Shown here in pieces: positions 44,406 to 53,404 of a stretch of DNA of 64,000 nt; the first letter of the stretch is position 1, and each line of letters opens with the position of its first letter. The notes beneath the pieces were generated by a model. The model did not search any database and was not told where the DNA came from. It was given only the letters and a program-made list of their open reading frames with translations. Origin of the DNA: Candidatus Saccharimonadota bacterium (GTDB lineage Bacteria; Patescibacteriota; Saccharimonadia; Saccharimonadales; Saccharimonadaceae); NCBI GenBank assembly GCA_030528025.1, contig JAUMZP010000001.1, positions 469,174-533,173 of the forward strand, given 5' to 3'. Position numbers and translations under genes: made by a program.

Positions 44406-45725
44406 CTATGTATACCGATCAAGCACCACCAAATGCTCACTGTGTGGCGTGCGGGGGAAGAAGTTGTAGCCTCGGTGGTAGGTAATGCCATAGTGCGTGG
44501 CAAGAAGCGCCACGTCGCGTGCTTGAGTGACAGGGTTGCAACTGAGGTAGAGGATGCGCTGCGGCTGGGCGGCGAGGAGTTTGGTAATAACATCAGCATG
44601 AAGGCCAGCGCGTGGTGGATCGAGGATAATAAGCGCATCACTAGTAATATACTCCAGCGCTTGCTCGCTGGGCGCGAGAACGGCCTTAGCCTGGCCCGTG
44701 CGGCCTAGCTGCTGGATATTGCGCTGCATCTCGCGCACCGCATCGGCGTTGATCTCTACGAGCGTGACGTTATTACTGCCGATCGTAAGGCCAATCGTCC
44801 CTACCCCGGCATAGAGGTCAAGCGTGGGCTGGGACACGCCATCCTGCACCTGGACGAACCGCTGCATATCACGCAGTGCTTGCTCATAGACCGGCAGATT
44901 AACCTGGAAGAACCCCTCGGTGGCGTAGCGAAATGGCACGCCAAGAATGGTATCTTGCAAGACAGGATCGCCAAAGCATGCCAAGCGCTCGGTGATCCGA
45001 CTGGCCGGCGAGCGGGGGTCAGAGTAGATAATCTCGCCGCCCTGGGCTAGCAAAGCGGCGGCTTCGTCTGGGCTCAGAACATCCCCCAGACGGTCTTTGG
45101 TATAAAGCTGCCACACGCAGTTGCCTGCTTGGTCGCAGCGGATGAGGAGCGTCTTGAGCTGGCGCGCCGTCACTTGCTTGGTGCGCAGCAGGTCACGCAC
45201 CTGCCGGGCGAGTTGGTTGATATCTGGCCGAGCTAAGCTCGTCCCGTCAACGACAATCTTACCCTTGCTTCCCCGCCGAAAGAACGCGAGGTCGAGCGTC
45301 TCAGTACCATCTGGCGCACTGTCGCTATACCAACTGAGCTCAACTTTATTGCGGTAGCCATAGAGTATATCATCGCAAAAAACGTCAATTGGCTCTGGCA
45401 AGACAATATCGTGCAGCTCAAAGGCTTCCTCGATCAGCGCCGCCTTATAATGCTGTTCGCTTGCTAGCGGCATAATTTGCCATGGGCTAGTGCTGAGGTA
45501 ACTCTCAGGGTCGCGCGGCGTGATGCGCTCGGGCGAAGCAGCCAGCACCTTAGTCACCACTCCTTCGACGAAGTGTGACTTCTTCTTGGTGATGCGGATA
45601 GTGACGGTCTCGCCCGGTAACCCACCCCAGACGAAGGCTTTGCGACCATCGTCAAGTGTGCCAAGGGCTTGCCCACCACCGACGATCTTTTCGAGCTGGA
45701 TTGTTGCGAATGTTGGTTTTCTCAT
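44406..45725 (-). CDS. RNA m5U methyltransferase (RlmD/TrmA family)
   Basis: A 439-residue SAM enzyme that methylates uridine C5 in rRNA or tRNA. An N-terminal TRAM-like domain (about 1-60) precedes the methyltransferase core with EGFFQVN, DLYAGVGTIG (SAM), ILDPPRAG and the catalytic Cys in LSCNPVTQARD. The Cys cluster for an iron-sulfur centre seen in RlmD is missing. A TATACT box 8 bases upstream of the ATG suggests a leaderless start. Target position unknown. Confidence 0.88.
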   Translation of the reverse strand: MRKPTFATIQLEKIVGGGQALGTLDDGRKAFVWGGLPGETVTIRITKKKSHFVEGVVTKVLAASPERITPRDPESYLSTSPWQIMPLASEQHYKAALIEEAFELHDIVLPEPIDVFCDDILYGYRNKVELSWYSDSAPDGTETLDLAFFRRGSKGKIVVDGTSLARPDINQLARQVRDLLRTKQVTARQLKTLLIRCDQAGNCVWQLYTKDRLGDVLSPDEAAALLAQGGEIIYSDPRSPASRITERLACFGDPVLQDTILGVPFRYATEGFFQVNLPVYEQALRDMQRFVQVQDGVSQPTLDLYAGVGTIGLTIGSNNVTLVEINADAVREMQRNIQQLGRTGQAKAVLAPSEQALEYITSDALIILDPPRAGLHADVITKLLAAQPQRILYLSCNPVTQARDVALLATHYGITYHRGYNFFPRTPHSEHLVVLDRYT

Positions 45726-45790
45726 TATAGTCTAGTATACCATGTGTCGCGAGGTGATGGTGGTATCGATGAGTGGTGCACGGGGCTTCT

Positions 45791-48145
45791 CTACTGCCTT
45801 TGCTGCCGCTGCCAGGTGGTGATCATGGGGTGGTCGGTGTGGTGCTCGCGTGCGTGGGTGAGGCACTGCTCAATTGCTGCGTGGCAGTGCCTCACGAGGC
45901 GCTGGGCATCGTCTGGAGAGATAACGCCTGTTGCGCTAAGGCACGTTGCGGCGGCAATAGCAAGATCATAGCGGCTAGCCTGCTGGCTAATGAGGCTTGT
46001 CATGAGCGTGTCGCCGCAAGGTGTCAGGCCGAAATTGTGGATATCAAACTGCCGACCATCGACCCCGTAAGCAAAGAGCATTGCCGCAAGAGAGTGCTCT
46101 TCGCCCGGGTAGGCGATAATCACCGGCTTGGTTGTTGTCACGGTGCGCGCAAGCGTTCGCCGTGAGACAGGTTGAGCGAGTGTACCAAAGCCACGTGGCG
46201 TGAGGCTCGAGATATTGATGCAGCGCACCCGGGCAGCTGGGCAAGAATGAGCGATGAGCTCAATAGCGGCCAATACCTCTGTAGTAGCAACGTCGCCACA
46301 CGCAGCTAGTACAATATCTGGGCTGGCGTGGCTGGCGAAGTTCCACGTAGCAAGACCCGCTTCCATCTGAGCTCGAGCCGCCTTGGTGGTGAGCCAGGTA
46401 GGCTGCGTGGTATCACTGGCATGCAATATATTGATCGCCTGTGTGCTCGACAGCATCATATCGAGTGCCACCACCGCGCAGTTGCTATCGGCTGGGAAGT
46501 AGACCGTTGTTGGGCCGTCTCGCTGATCAAGCACATTGGTTACCTGCTCGGCACTCTGATGCGAGAGAATAGTGTTGAGGCTCGGTAGCGATGTGCCGCT
46601 TGGCTGGCTCGATATAGCTGCGGTATAAGAGCGACTTGCCGCGCTCATGTCCTCATGCAGAGACGCTCCAATGAAGACGCTTTGCCCCCCCTGCTCGAGA
46701 TAGCCAAGCTGCATACCACGTAGCGCACCTGCTGCTGGGTAGCTCATCGTATGGCCATCTGGCGCGTGTAGTGCTATACTTGGCTGACTGCCCCACTGCC
46801 AGGCTCGTGGGTTTGATGCAAAACGCTGAGCGAGCGTACCACTCTGCATCGATGGACTTATAAAAAGCCGGAAGTTATCTGACGCTGCATCCTTGGCAAG
46901 ATCGGCCAGATACGAGCTAACACCGGAGAGCGTATTGCTGCGCTGCGTGCCGGGTGGTGTTGCAACGACCGCATAGGGCTCAATAGCTGGCCGGTGCAGT
47001 CGTGTGACCGACAGAGCGGGCTGCGTAGCGGTGAGCTGGGCGGTGCGTGAGGAGGGGTCATTATCGGCATGAGCCGCAGACGTATGCGGCAGAGTCTTCG
47101 TCTCGGCAAGGGTGAGATTACCTGCTGCGTCAAACAGGTTCTCTGGCTCACACCACGCAAGCACCTGAATAAGCCATGCCTGCGTGCGTGCCTGGCTCGA
47201 GTCAGCGCCATCTGCTTTGCGGTGAGCAAGCGCTGCCTGTGCCCGGGCAATGCTTGATGGTTGAACATCGCCATTATCATACTCGGCCGGCGCGAGCGAG
47301 TTCTCTTGTGCTTCGCGCTCAGCGAGTAACGCCTCAAGCTGTTCTGGAGTGTGCACAAGCAACAGTGGTCGACGGGCTTTGTGTGGGCGTGGCTGGGCTG
47401 GCTGGCGCAAAGCAGCAGTGCACTCAGTTGCCCAGGCGAGCGCAGCAGTATAGTCTGCGTATGGCTGGCGCGGGTCAGCTGTGGTGCAGTCAACGATTCG
47501 TGGCTCATACCCATAACCAATAAAAAGCGCAAGCAGCTCGTAGATGGAAAGCGTAGCGAGCAGTGTCCTGGGCCGTAGCTGAATGATCGGGATAATCGTG
47601 CCATTAGTCGCTGGGCTGAGGAGCTTCGCTAGGTGCCACGGGGTATCGTCTTGAGCAGCCGCGCTATCAACCAAGCAGTAGATCATTTGCTCTGGTTGGC
47701 CAAGTGCCCTGCCGCTTGCCTGAGCGAGTGCACCACCAAGACGAGCGTCACAGAGATGTATTGCATCAGACAATGAAGTTTGCGGGTCGTGTGTTAACGT
47801 GCAAAGCGCATCAATCCCCGCTTGTGAGCGAGCAATATCGCAGCCAGGTTGCACCATATCATAGACGAGCGCATGAGCGCGTGCTGCCGCCCATCGCTCG
47901 CGATCGGTAATAATAAGTGGCGCCGCGCCACCCGACTGAGTATACTCCGCAATCTGAGCCAAGCTAAAGCTCAGCGCGAAGTCTGCCGCAAGCGCTGCCC
48001 GGAGCTCATCCGAGTAAAGCTGCTTTATATCGCTTGGCTGTAACGGCTGGCCAGCTGGCAGTGTGCGCCAGAGTGCACGCTGTGCTAGCACAGTATAATA
48101 GGCCGCTTGCCGGTAGCGCATCGTCATCCCACCATTCGTATCCAT
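45791..48145 (-). CDS. Phosphoketolase homologue lacking catalytic motifs
   Basis: A 784-residue protein with the full length and order of xylulose-5-phosphate/fructose-6-phosphate phosphoketolase. Aligning landmarks include LAKLLSPATNGTIIPIIQL, GYGYEP, VYFPADSNC, ACGDVATTEVLAAIELI and KPVIIAYPG. The thiamine-diphosphate motif GDGEAETG is replaced by VDSAAAQDD, the GPGHGGP loop is gone and the EGW catalytic Glu region is altered, so activity is doubtful. TATACT ends 7 bases before ATG 48145 (leaderless). It is divergent from the Erm-like gene. A structural or regulatory role, or a new chemistry, is possible. Confidence 0.72.
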   Translation of the reverse strand: MDTNGGMTMRYRQAAYYTVLAQRALWRTLPAGQPLQPSDIKQLYSDELRAALAADFALSFSLAQIAEYTQSGGAAPLIITDRERWAAARAHALVYDMVQPGCDIARSQAGIDALCTLTHDPQTSLSDAIHLCDARLGGALAQASGRALGQPEQMIYCLVDSAAAQDDTPWHLAKLLSPATNGTIIPIIQLRPRTLLATLSIYELLALFIGYGYEPRIVDCTTADPRQPYADYTAALAWATECTAALRQPAQPRPHKARRPLLLVHTPEQLEALLAEREAQENSLAPAEYDNGDVQPSSIARAQAALAHRKADGADSSQARTQAWLIQVLAWCEPENLFDAAGNLTLAETKTLPHTSAAHADNDPSSRTAQLTATQPALSVTRLHRPAIEPYAVVATPPGTQRSNTLSGVSSYLADLAKDAASDNFRLFISPSMQSGTLAQRFASNPRAWQWGSQPSIALHAPDGHTMSYPAAGALRGMQLGYLEQGGQSVFIGASLHEDMSAASRSYTAAISSQPSGTSLPSLNTILSHQSAEQVTNVLDQRDGPTTVYFPADSNCAVVALDMMLSSTQAINILHASDTTQPTWLTTKAARAQMEAGLATWNFASHASPDIVLAACGDVATTEVLAAIELIAHSCPAARVRCINISSLTPRGFGTLAQPVSRRTLARTVTTTKPVIIAYPGEEHSLAAMLFAYGVDGRQFDIHNFGLTPCGDTLMTSLISQQASRYDLAIAAATCLSATGVISPDDAQRLVRHCHAAIEQCLTHAREHHTDHPMITTWQRQQRQ

Positions 48146-48241
48146 TGCTTCTAGTATACACGCTTGTGCTTGCTGACGGAATAGGCCGAGGCGAGATTGT
48201 GCGCGTTTACGACAGATAGGTTGGTCTGCTACACTAACAGT

Positions 48242-48967
48242 ATGAAACGACGTGTTGCTAGCCATGGCCAACATTTTTTGCGTAGCCCCCGCGTGGCGGC
48301 TATCTTACTGGGTCATAGTACCATCCGCAGGCGCGATACGGTCTATGACCTCGGGGCAGGTAGCGGTGTCATTACAAGCGCTTTAGCGCGGCGTTGCCAG
48401 CAGGTGGTAGCGGTCGAGAATGAACCACGTGTGCTTGATGCCCTGCGCAGGCATACCGCAGCCGTGCCACATGTCCGCATCATTGCGGCCGATATCCGCC
48501 AGCTTACCCTTCCTGCTGAGCCGTATAAAGTATTTGCTAATATCCCCTTTGCACTCAGTGCCGATATCGTGCGGATGCTTACCACTGCATCCACTCCACC
48601 ACAGGCGATCTATCTTATTGTCCAGCGCCAGTTTGCGTCGAAGCTTGTGCCGAGCGATCGCCACTTTACGGCGGCACTGGGCGCTCAGCTGGCACCGTGG
48701 TGGCAGGCGCGGATCCGCTACCGCCTGCGCCGGACAGACTTTACACCACCACCAGCCGTCGATACAGTATTGCTTGAGCTCTTGCCGCGCACCGAGCCCT
48801 GGCTGCCTCGCAATCAGCAGGCAGCGTACAGCCAGTTTGTGGCGCAGCATTACGCCGAGCCGCGGCGCTTCGCTGCTCTGCCGCGCGCCCAGCTTGACAT
48901 CAACCCTGAACGTAAGCCATCAGAGCTCCAGCCTAGGCAGTGGGTGCGGCTCTATCAAACATTCTGA
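48242..48967 (+). CDS. Erm/KsgA-family rRNA adenine methyltransferase
   Basis: A 241-residue SAM enzyme. HGQHFLRSPRV at the N-terminus, VYDLGAGSGVIT (SAM loop) near 37, VVAVENEP, and the catalytic motif N-I-P-F near 99. KsgA proteins usually have NLPYN, whereas NIPF is typical of Erm enzymes that dimethylate 23S rRNA A2058 and cause macrolide resistance. The C-terminal basic domain is present. TACACT lies 6 bases before the ATG. Erm versus KsgA function needs a tree. Confidence 0.8.
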   Translation: MKRRVASHGQHFLRSPRVAAILLGHSTIRRRDTVYDLGAGSGVITSALARRCQQVVAVENEPRVLDALRRHTAAVPHVRIIAADIRQLTLPAEPYKVFANIPFALSADIVRMLTTASTPPQAIYLIVQRQFASKLVPSDRHFTAALGAQLAPWWQARIRYRLRRTDFTPPPAVDTVLLELLPRTEPWLPRNQQAAYSQFVAQHYAEPRRFAALPRAQLDINPERKPSELQPRQWVRLYQTF

Positions 48968-48989
48968 AGAATTTTGGTTATGGTTACTG

Positions 48990-49334
48990 CTAAGCGAGCT
49001 CCTGATTATACGCGAGTGCTAGGTCAATCCAGTAGGGTAACTCTCGTTGCCCTTCTGTATCGAGATCAATGTAGCCATGATAAAGCCGACCCTTCATCAA
49101 TGTGACACGAGCACCCTTTCTAGGTAAAATCTGCTTTTCCATTTCTTTGCCAATTCGCACCATGACAAGATCTTGACCTCGTGAACTAACCGTGACTGCC
49201 ATCTTCCCACGGACTATAAAGGCCAAGCCGCCAAACATTTTCTTTTCCACTACTTCTTCCTCGAAGATATGAGGGGAAAGTGTATGTGCTAAAATGCTAC
49301 GGATCTGTTGGGCTAGGGATTCGCTATACGTCAT
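48990..49334 (-). CDS. TfoX N-terminal domain-like protein
   Basis: A 114-residue protein matching the TfoX/Sxy N-terminal domain: EKKMFGGLAFIVRGKMAVTV and a later GYIDLD stretch (first motif cited in part as KMFGGLAF). AAGGA before the ATG. It lies 9 bases behind the VOC gene, so both form one unit with the AraC gene upstream. Such domains occur alone in many Firmicutes; function unclear. Confidence 0.8.
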   Translation of the reverse strand: MTYSESLAQQIRSILAHTLSPHIFEEEVVEKKMFGGLAFIVRGKMAVTVSSRGQDLVMVRIGKEMEKQILPRKGARVTLMKGRLYHGYIDLDTEGQRELPYWIDLALAYNQELA

Positions 49335-49343
49335 CACTTGTCC

Positions 49344-49760
49344 TTACTTTAGCATCACATCCCAGCCGATACCAAAACGGTCAATCACACGGCTATAGAA
49401 TTTGGCAAAAGGTTGCTTCTCGAGGGCATAGAGAACTCGGCCTCCTTCTGCAAGCTGAGCAAAGAATTTATCCGCTTCTTCTCGACTGTCTGGGTATATA
49501 ACCAACCATTGGTTGGGCTGGTGGTTATGAGAAATAGACAGATCATTGAAGACACCAACATCCTCGCCATTGAGAGTCAGATTCTCAATATCCAAAGCAA
49601 TCCAGGCAATTTTATTTCGCTTTTCTACTGGAAGACTCGCTGGATCCATCATATCACTAGCTCGAGCAATCCCCTTTATTTCTGTCTGAAAAAGGTCTGC
49701 ATAAAAGCGAAACGCCTCTTCAGCCTGACCATTAAAACTCAAAAATACTCCTAATTTCAT
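49344..49760 (-). CDS. VOC-family (PhnB/glyoxalase-like) protein
   Basis: A 138-residue protein with the beta-alpha-beta-beta-beta fold of the vicinal oxygen chelate superfamily: FLSFNGQAEEAFRFYADLF at the start, IAWIALDIENLTLNGEDV, and the family-typical end RFGIGWDVML. AT-richer coding than the neighbours. Part of a presumed transferred cassette. Confidence 0.85.
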   Translation of the reverse strand: MKLGVFLSFNGQAEEAFRFYADLFQTEIKGIARASDMMDPASLPVEKRNKIAWIALDIENLTLNGEDVGVFNDLSISHNHQPNQWLVIYPDSREEADKFFAQLAEGGRVLYALEKQPFAKFYSRVIDRFGIGWDVMLK

Positions 49761-49815
49761 TGTTGTTCCTCCGATATTTACGTCTGAGAATGCATTCCTA
49801 CCAGTAGTTTATCAA

Positions 49816-50604
49816 CTATGATAAAAAATTTCTTATTCTCAATTGCGCTTGTGTGGCAAGGGAGCGCATGACAAAAACCGGAAGGTTGATTGTAATAGGT
49901 GGATCACTCGGCAAGGGCCTACGCATGAGGATTTTCTCCTGACGGGCGCTATCTCCTGTAAAAGTGAGAGGCTCGTCACTCCCCCAGCGAAAGTTATGTT
50001 TCAAGACATAATTTTTAGTCAGGCGTAAATCCTCCAGTAATTCACAAGCCAAAAGATAGTACTGGCCATTAGGCACATTAGCAAAAGTAAATCGCCTCTC
50101 CTGACTTAGTGCCAATCCAACAACTGGCGCTTCTTTTGGCATACGAGTCTTAAAAAGCCCGACACAGCTAATACGAGGCTCATAATCAGCAGGATAAAGA
50201 AGCTCTACTGTCAGGCGATTGCCGCTTCGATAGTGAGGATCTTGATGTAAGAGTGCACCTTTCTCTTCTAGCTGCTTGATCATACAATCATAAGCCTTGG
50301 TTGATTCTTGGTAATATCTTTTTGGTGATAGCCCCGTATGGCGTTTAAAGGTGTTAGAAAAGCTACCCAGACTATCATAACCAACTTCCAGAGACGTCTC
50401 AGTCACGTTTTGCCGACCTTCTATAATCTCCTGAATCCCTTTTTCCATCTTAAGAGCTTCTTGGTATTGTTTGATAGAAAAGCCCATTTTTTTCTTGAAG
50501 GTTCTGGATAGATGGGAAGGGCTATAATGGAACTTCTGCGCCAGCTCTGCGAGGCCTACTTCTCTACCTGCACACTGACGAATGTAGATCGCTACTGCTT
50601 CCAT
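49816..50604 (-). CDS. AraC-family transcriptional regulator with effector-binding domain
   Basis: A 262-residue protein. Two helix-turn-helix motifs at about 18-100 (LAQKFHYSPSHLSRTFKKKMG; VGYDSLGSFSNTFKRHTGLSP, each cited in part), then a C-terminal GyrI-like/effector-binding region. ATG 50604 is used; AAGGAG lies 19 bases upstream with a possible non-ATG start (ATT) in frame, so the start is uncertain. The codon use and AT-rich bases recall Firmicutes. It probably regulates the following VOC and TfoX-like genes. Confidence 0.85.
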   Translation of the reverse strand: MEAVAIYIRQCAGREVGLAELAQKFHYSPSHLSRTFKKKMGFSIKQYQEALKMEKGIQEIIEGRQNVTETSLEVGYDSLGSFSNTFKRHTGLSPKRYYQESTKAYDCMIKQLEEKGALLHQDPHYRSGNRLTVELLYPADYEPRISCVGLFKTRMPKEAPVVGLALSQERRFTFANVPNGQYYLLACELLEDLRLTKNYVLKHNFRWGSDEPLTFTGDSARQEKILMRRPLPSDPPITINLPVFVMRSLATQAQLRIRNFLS

Positions 50605-50747
50605 GGTCTCTCTGGCTATAATAGTTCTCCTTCTCTATTTCTGTGTCAGTATCCTGCAAAGAATTATCACACCAACTAACGTATCTACTCAATAAAGGTT
50701 ATCCATCGTGTACTTACACCACAAAGACGAAGAGATAGTGTGCCTTA

Positions 50748-52208
50748 TTAAAGTGGCTCGTACTGATAAAACCGGTTGCTGTCGTGTGCACGTGCATTGG
50801 TGATAATATGCGCTGGGCGCGTTAGGTCGCGATGTTGCTGACGGTAGGCGCGCGTTGCAGTAAAGACAGTTTGCTGCTCGGGCACAGCGGTAACAACGCG
50901 CAATCGGTCGTTATAGCGAGCAATCATGTCATACATTGGTCGCTCCGTCTCAGTCACGGCAAGCGTCATAGGGCGATCGACGCGCACATTGTCGCCCTGG
51001 AGTTGGTCGTTAAGAAGCTTGACGTCGCTCGAGTAGTGAGCAAGAACATCTGGATTATAGCGATACGTCTCGGCATAGCGCCCAATACCAGTAAGGGTGA
51101 GCCCGCCAATCAGGAGCGTCATAGGGAGTAACCCAGCCACCCGAGCATATGGATTGCGTGGAAACATTCGGTACCAGTGGTTAATCAGCCATGCCACGCC
51201 AAATGCAATAATGATCGCCACCACCGGAAAGAGTGAGGTCACCAGCTGTGGATTACTAATCACCACGCCCAGTAACGGCAGCCCCACCAGGAGTGCTGCA
51301 TAGCTGCGTGCTGTATAGTAGTGGCTCAGGAGCGAGGCAAGACCAATCAGCATAATTAAAATCATACCGACCGAGTACAATGGCTGCACGAGGTACGATT
51401 TGTTTGACGCAAAGAGCCCAAAGAGTGTGACGCCAAGGTGGCGAAGGTTTGCCCCCACATTGATCGATTCGAGCGGCAAGCCAAAGAGCTGCTTGAGTAC
51501 ATCATGGTTGGTGATGCTTGCGTAGATAAGTGGCAGCATCGCCACGAGGCCAATGACGGCTGCCAGAGCAAGACGGCTGCGCTGCACGCGCAGAATTGTA
51601 TAACGAGCGTGCGGATGAGACACCCCCAGAATTCCAAGGGCAACAACGACATAGATACCAAGTGGCGCATACAGCAAGAGTGCCGCCAGTACACAGGCCG
51701 TCACTTTCCAGAGAGTGGAGAGAAACTTCTTCGTCCGAATGGCGCGCGTTGCAGCATAGAGCAGCCACACAGTAAGACAACTAAAAAGTATAGCTGGCGT
51801 GCCATCTTGCGCCAAGAAGAGAAACTGCGCCGTCATCGTCACGAGAATCGTTGTAATAAGCGCAATGTTCCGGGAAAACCAGGAGCGAAATAGAAGAAGT
51901 AGCCCAAGCGCTGTCACCAAGGCGATTACCATAGATGGTAGCTTCACTGACAGTGGTGTCACGCCGAGTATTGCAAAGCTTAATTTTTGTAAGCCATGAT
52001 ATGGCGCATTGATAACCATAGCAGGGGTAAGATTCTGGAAGGATAATTGACTGCTTTGTAGCGCGCTATCGAGCTCACCCTGCCGCAACTCACCAGGGAT
52101 AAACAGTCCAGCCAGCACAACTGCCGCAATAATTGCTACCACTACAAAGCCATAGCCGAGGCCATACCGCCAGCGGTACAAATGGTAGTCGACAACTTGC
52201 TTTGCCAT
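50748..52208 (-). CDS. GT-C (PMT/ArnT-like) membrane glycosyltransferase
   Basis: A 486-residue protein with about ten membrane helices and a C-terminal soluble tail. The first extracytoplasmic loop holds acidic residues (PGELRQGELDS) as in dolichol/undecaprenyl-phosphate-sugar-dependent enzymes, followed by APYHGLQKLSFAILG. It should transfer a sugar from a polyprenyl carrier to lipid or protein outside the membrane. TATAAT ends 8 bases before the ATG (leaderless). Confidence 0.78.
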   Translation of the reverse strand: MAKQVVDYHLYRWRYGLGYGFVVVAIIAAVVLAGLFIPGELRQGELDSALQSSQLSFQNLTPAMVINAPYHGLQKLSFAILGVTPLSVKLPSMVIALVTALGLLLLFRSWFSRNIALITTILVTMTAQFLFLAQDGTPAILFSCLTVWLLYAATRAIRTKKFLSTLWKVTACVLAALLLYAPLGIYVVVALGILGVSHPHARYTILRVQRSRLALAAVIGLVAMLPLIYASITNHDVLKQLFGLPLESINVGANLRHLGVTLFGLFASNKSYLVQPLYSVGMILIMLIGLASLLSHYYTARSYAALLVGLPLLGVVISNPQLVTSLFPVVAIIIAFGVAWLINHWYRMFPRNPYARVAGLLPMTLLIGGLTLTGIGRYAETYRYNPDVLAHYSSDVKLLNDQLQGDNVRVDRPMTLAVTETERPMYDMIARYNDRLRVVTAVPEQQTVFTATRAYRQQHRDLTRPAHIITNARAHDSNRFYQYEPL

Positions 52209-52241
52209 ATTGCCCTATTATACCCGAGTTTGCGGGGGTGC

Positions 52242-52739
52242 TCAAGAGCGAACCGCTTGCCCTTTGCGTGTTCGCAGCACCACATACCACAGATAGAGCG
52301 AGCCAAGACCAGAGATAGCCAGGCCAAGAGCAGCACCAGCCGTCGTCTGGAGGAAGGTGTGTGGACCGAATCCATCTTGAACAAAATAGTGATGGTAGAG
52401 ATATACGGCCGCTAATGCGACAAAATAACCAAGAATGGCCACACATGCTACCACCTGTTGACGATACGGCGCAATCGCTGAACGCAATGTGCGGATAATG
52501 ACATAGACGGCTTGCACGATAAGGTTGATTGCATAAACAAACATAATGAACATGGTGATATACACATATGTCTCTGTCCTCTCAAAGCCAGTTGACGTGA
52601 TGTAAATACCCATCGATTCAACAAAAGTGAGAAAGACGCCGATAAGGATAATCCCACAGCAGGCAAGAATAGTAGCGAGGCGCTCGATGATTCTGTGCGG
52701 TGTCTGAGTCGCTGTGGTTGTTGCTTGAGCTACAGCCAT
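52242..52739 (-). CDS. Four-helix membrane protein, 165 residues
   Basis: Helices at about 21-43, 58-85, 100-118 and 133-153. The last helix, GLAISGLGSLYLWYVV, resembles the last helix of the next protein upstream (MGIIMITLGAIYLWYQL), so the two may be distant paralogues. AAGGAGAT precedes ATG 52739. No known family. Confidence 0.68.
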   Translation of the reverse strand: MAVAQATTTATQTPHRIIERLATILACCGIILIGVFLTFVESMGIYITSTGFERTETYVYITMFIMFVYAINLIVQAVYVIIRTLRSAIAPYRQQVVACVAILGYFVALAAVYLYHHYFVQDGFGPHTFLQTTAGAALGLAISGLGSLYLWYVVLRTRKGQAVRS

Positions 52740-52825
52740 AGAATCTCCTTCATTGCAATACGGTGTTTATGGTTGTATTATAGCATAGCTCGACGGATGA
52801 ACTCGCTCGATACCATAAATAGCAT

Positions 52826-53365
52826 TTATATGAGCGACGCAGCTTCATTATTCGCTTGCCGCATTGATGCTGACCGTCCCAACTGATACCACAGGTATAT
52901 TGCGCCGAGCGTGATCATGATAATACCCATCAGTACCGCGAGAGGATTGGCAAATGCCATGATATCCTGCTGTGATTGACTCTGTACGAGTGCATTGTAT
53001 CCTATCTCGACACCTGCGAGTAGTGGATAGAGCAGTGTAACGCCGAGTTCAAACCCTTCTTCGTGGTAGCGCTGCCCCGAGCGACGGGTGTAAGTATGGA
53101 TAAGCGCAATTGCCTCAATAATGAGGGCAATCCCGAGTATCCAGAATAAACCTACGACAACATACTCTATCCAAATCAGGAACGCAAATGGCCCAACGGC
53201 AGAGACTGCTACTGCCCAGCCAAGATAGATGAGCCACCCAGCAGTGCCAAGGAGGCCAAGTGCTCCACCAACCATCGCACAGCGAACCAGTGGTGAGCAG
53301 GACGGTGAGGGTGAAGACGATTCTTTAGTGGGTTGTGTGCGTGGTGATGTTGTGTGAGCTGCCAT
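52826..53365 (-). CDS. Four-helix membrane protein, 179 residues
   Basis: A Ser/Pro-rich N-terminus (1-25), then helices at about 30-50, 58-85, 105-125 and 145-163. AGGAGG precedes ATG 53365. Same size class and topology as the downstream neighbour at 52242. Function unknown. Confidence 0.68.
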   Translation of the reverse strand: MAAHTTSPRTQPTKESSSPSPSCSPLVRCAMVGGALGLLGTAGWLIYLGWAVAVSAVGPFAFLIWIEYVVVGLFWILGIALIIEAIALIHTYTRRSGQRYHEEGFELGVTLLYPLLAGVEIGYNALVQSQSQQDIMAFANPLAVLMGIIMITLGAIYLWYQLGRSASMRQANNEAASLI

Positions 53366-53404
53366 TGCTGCGGTCCTCCTATCTGTAATAACTATAGCAT
53401 AGCA

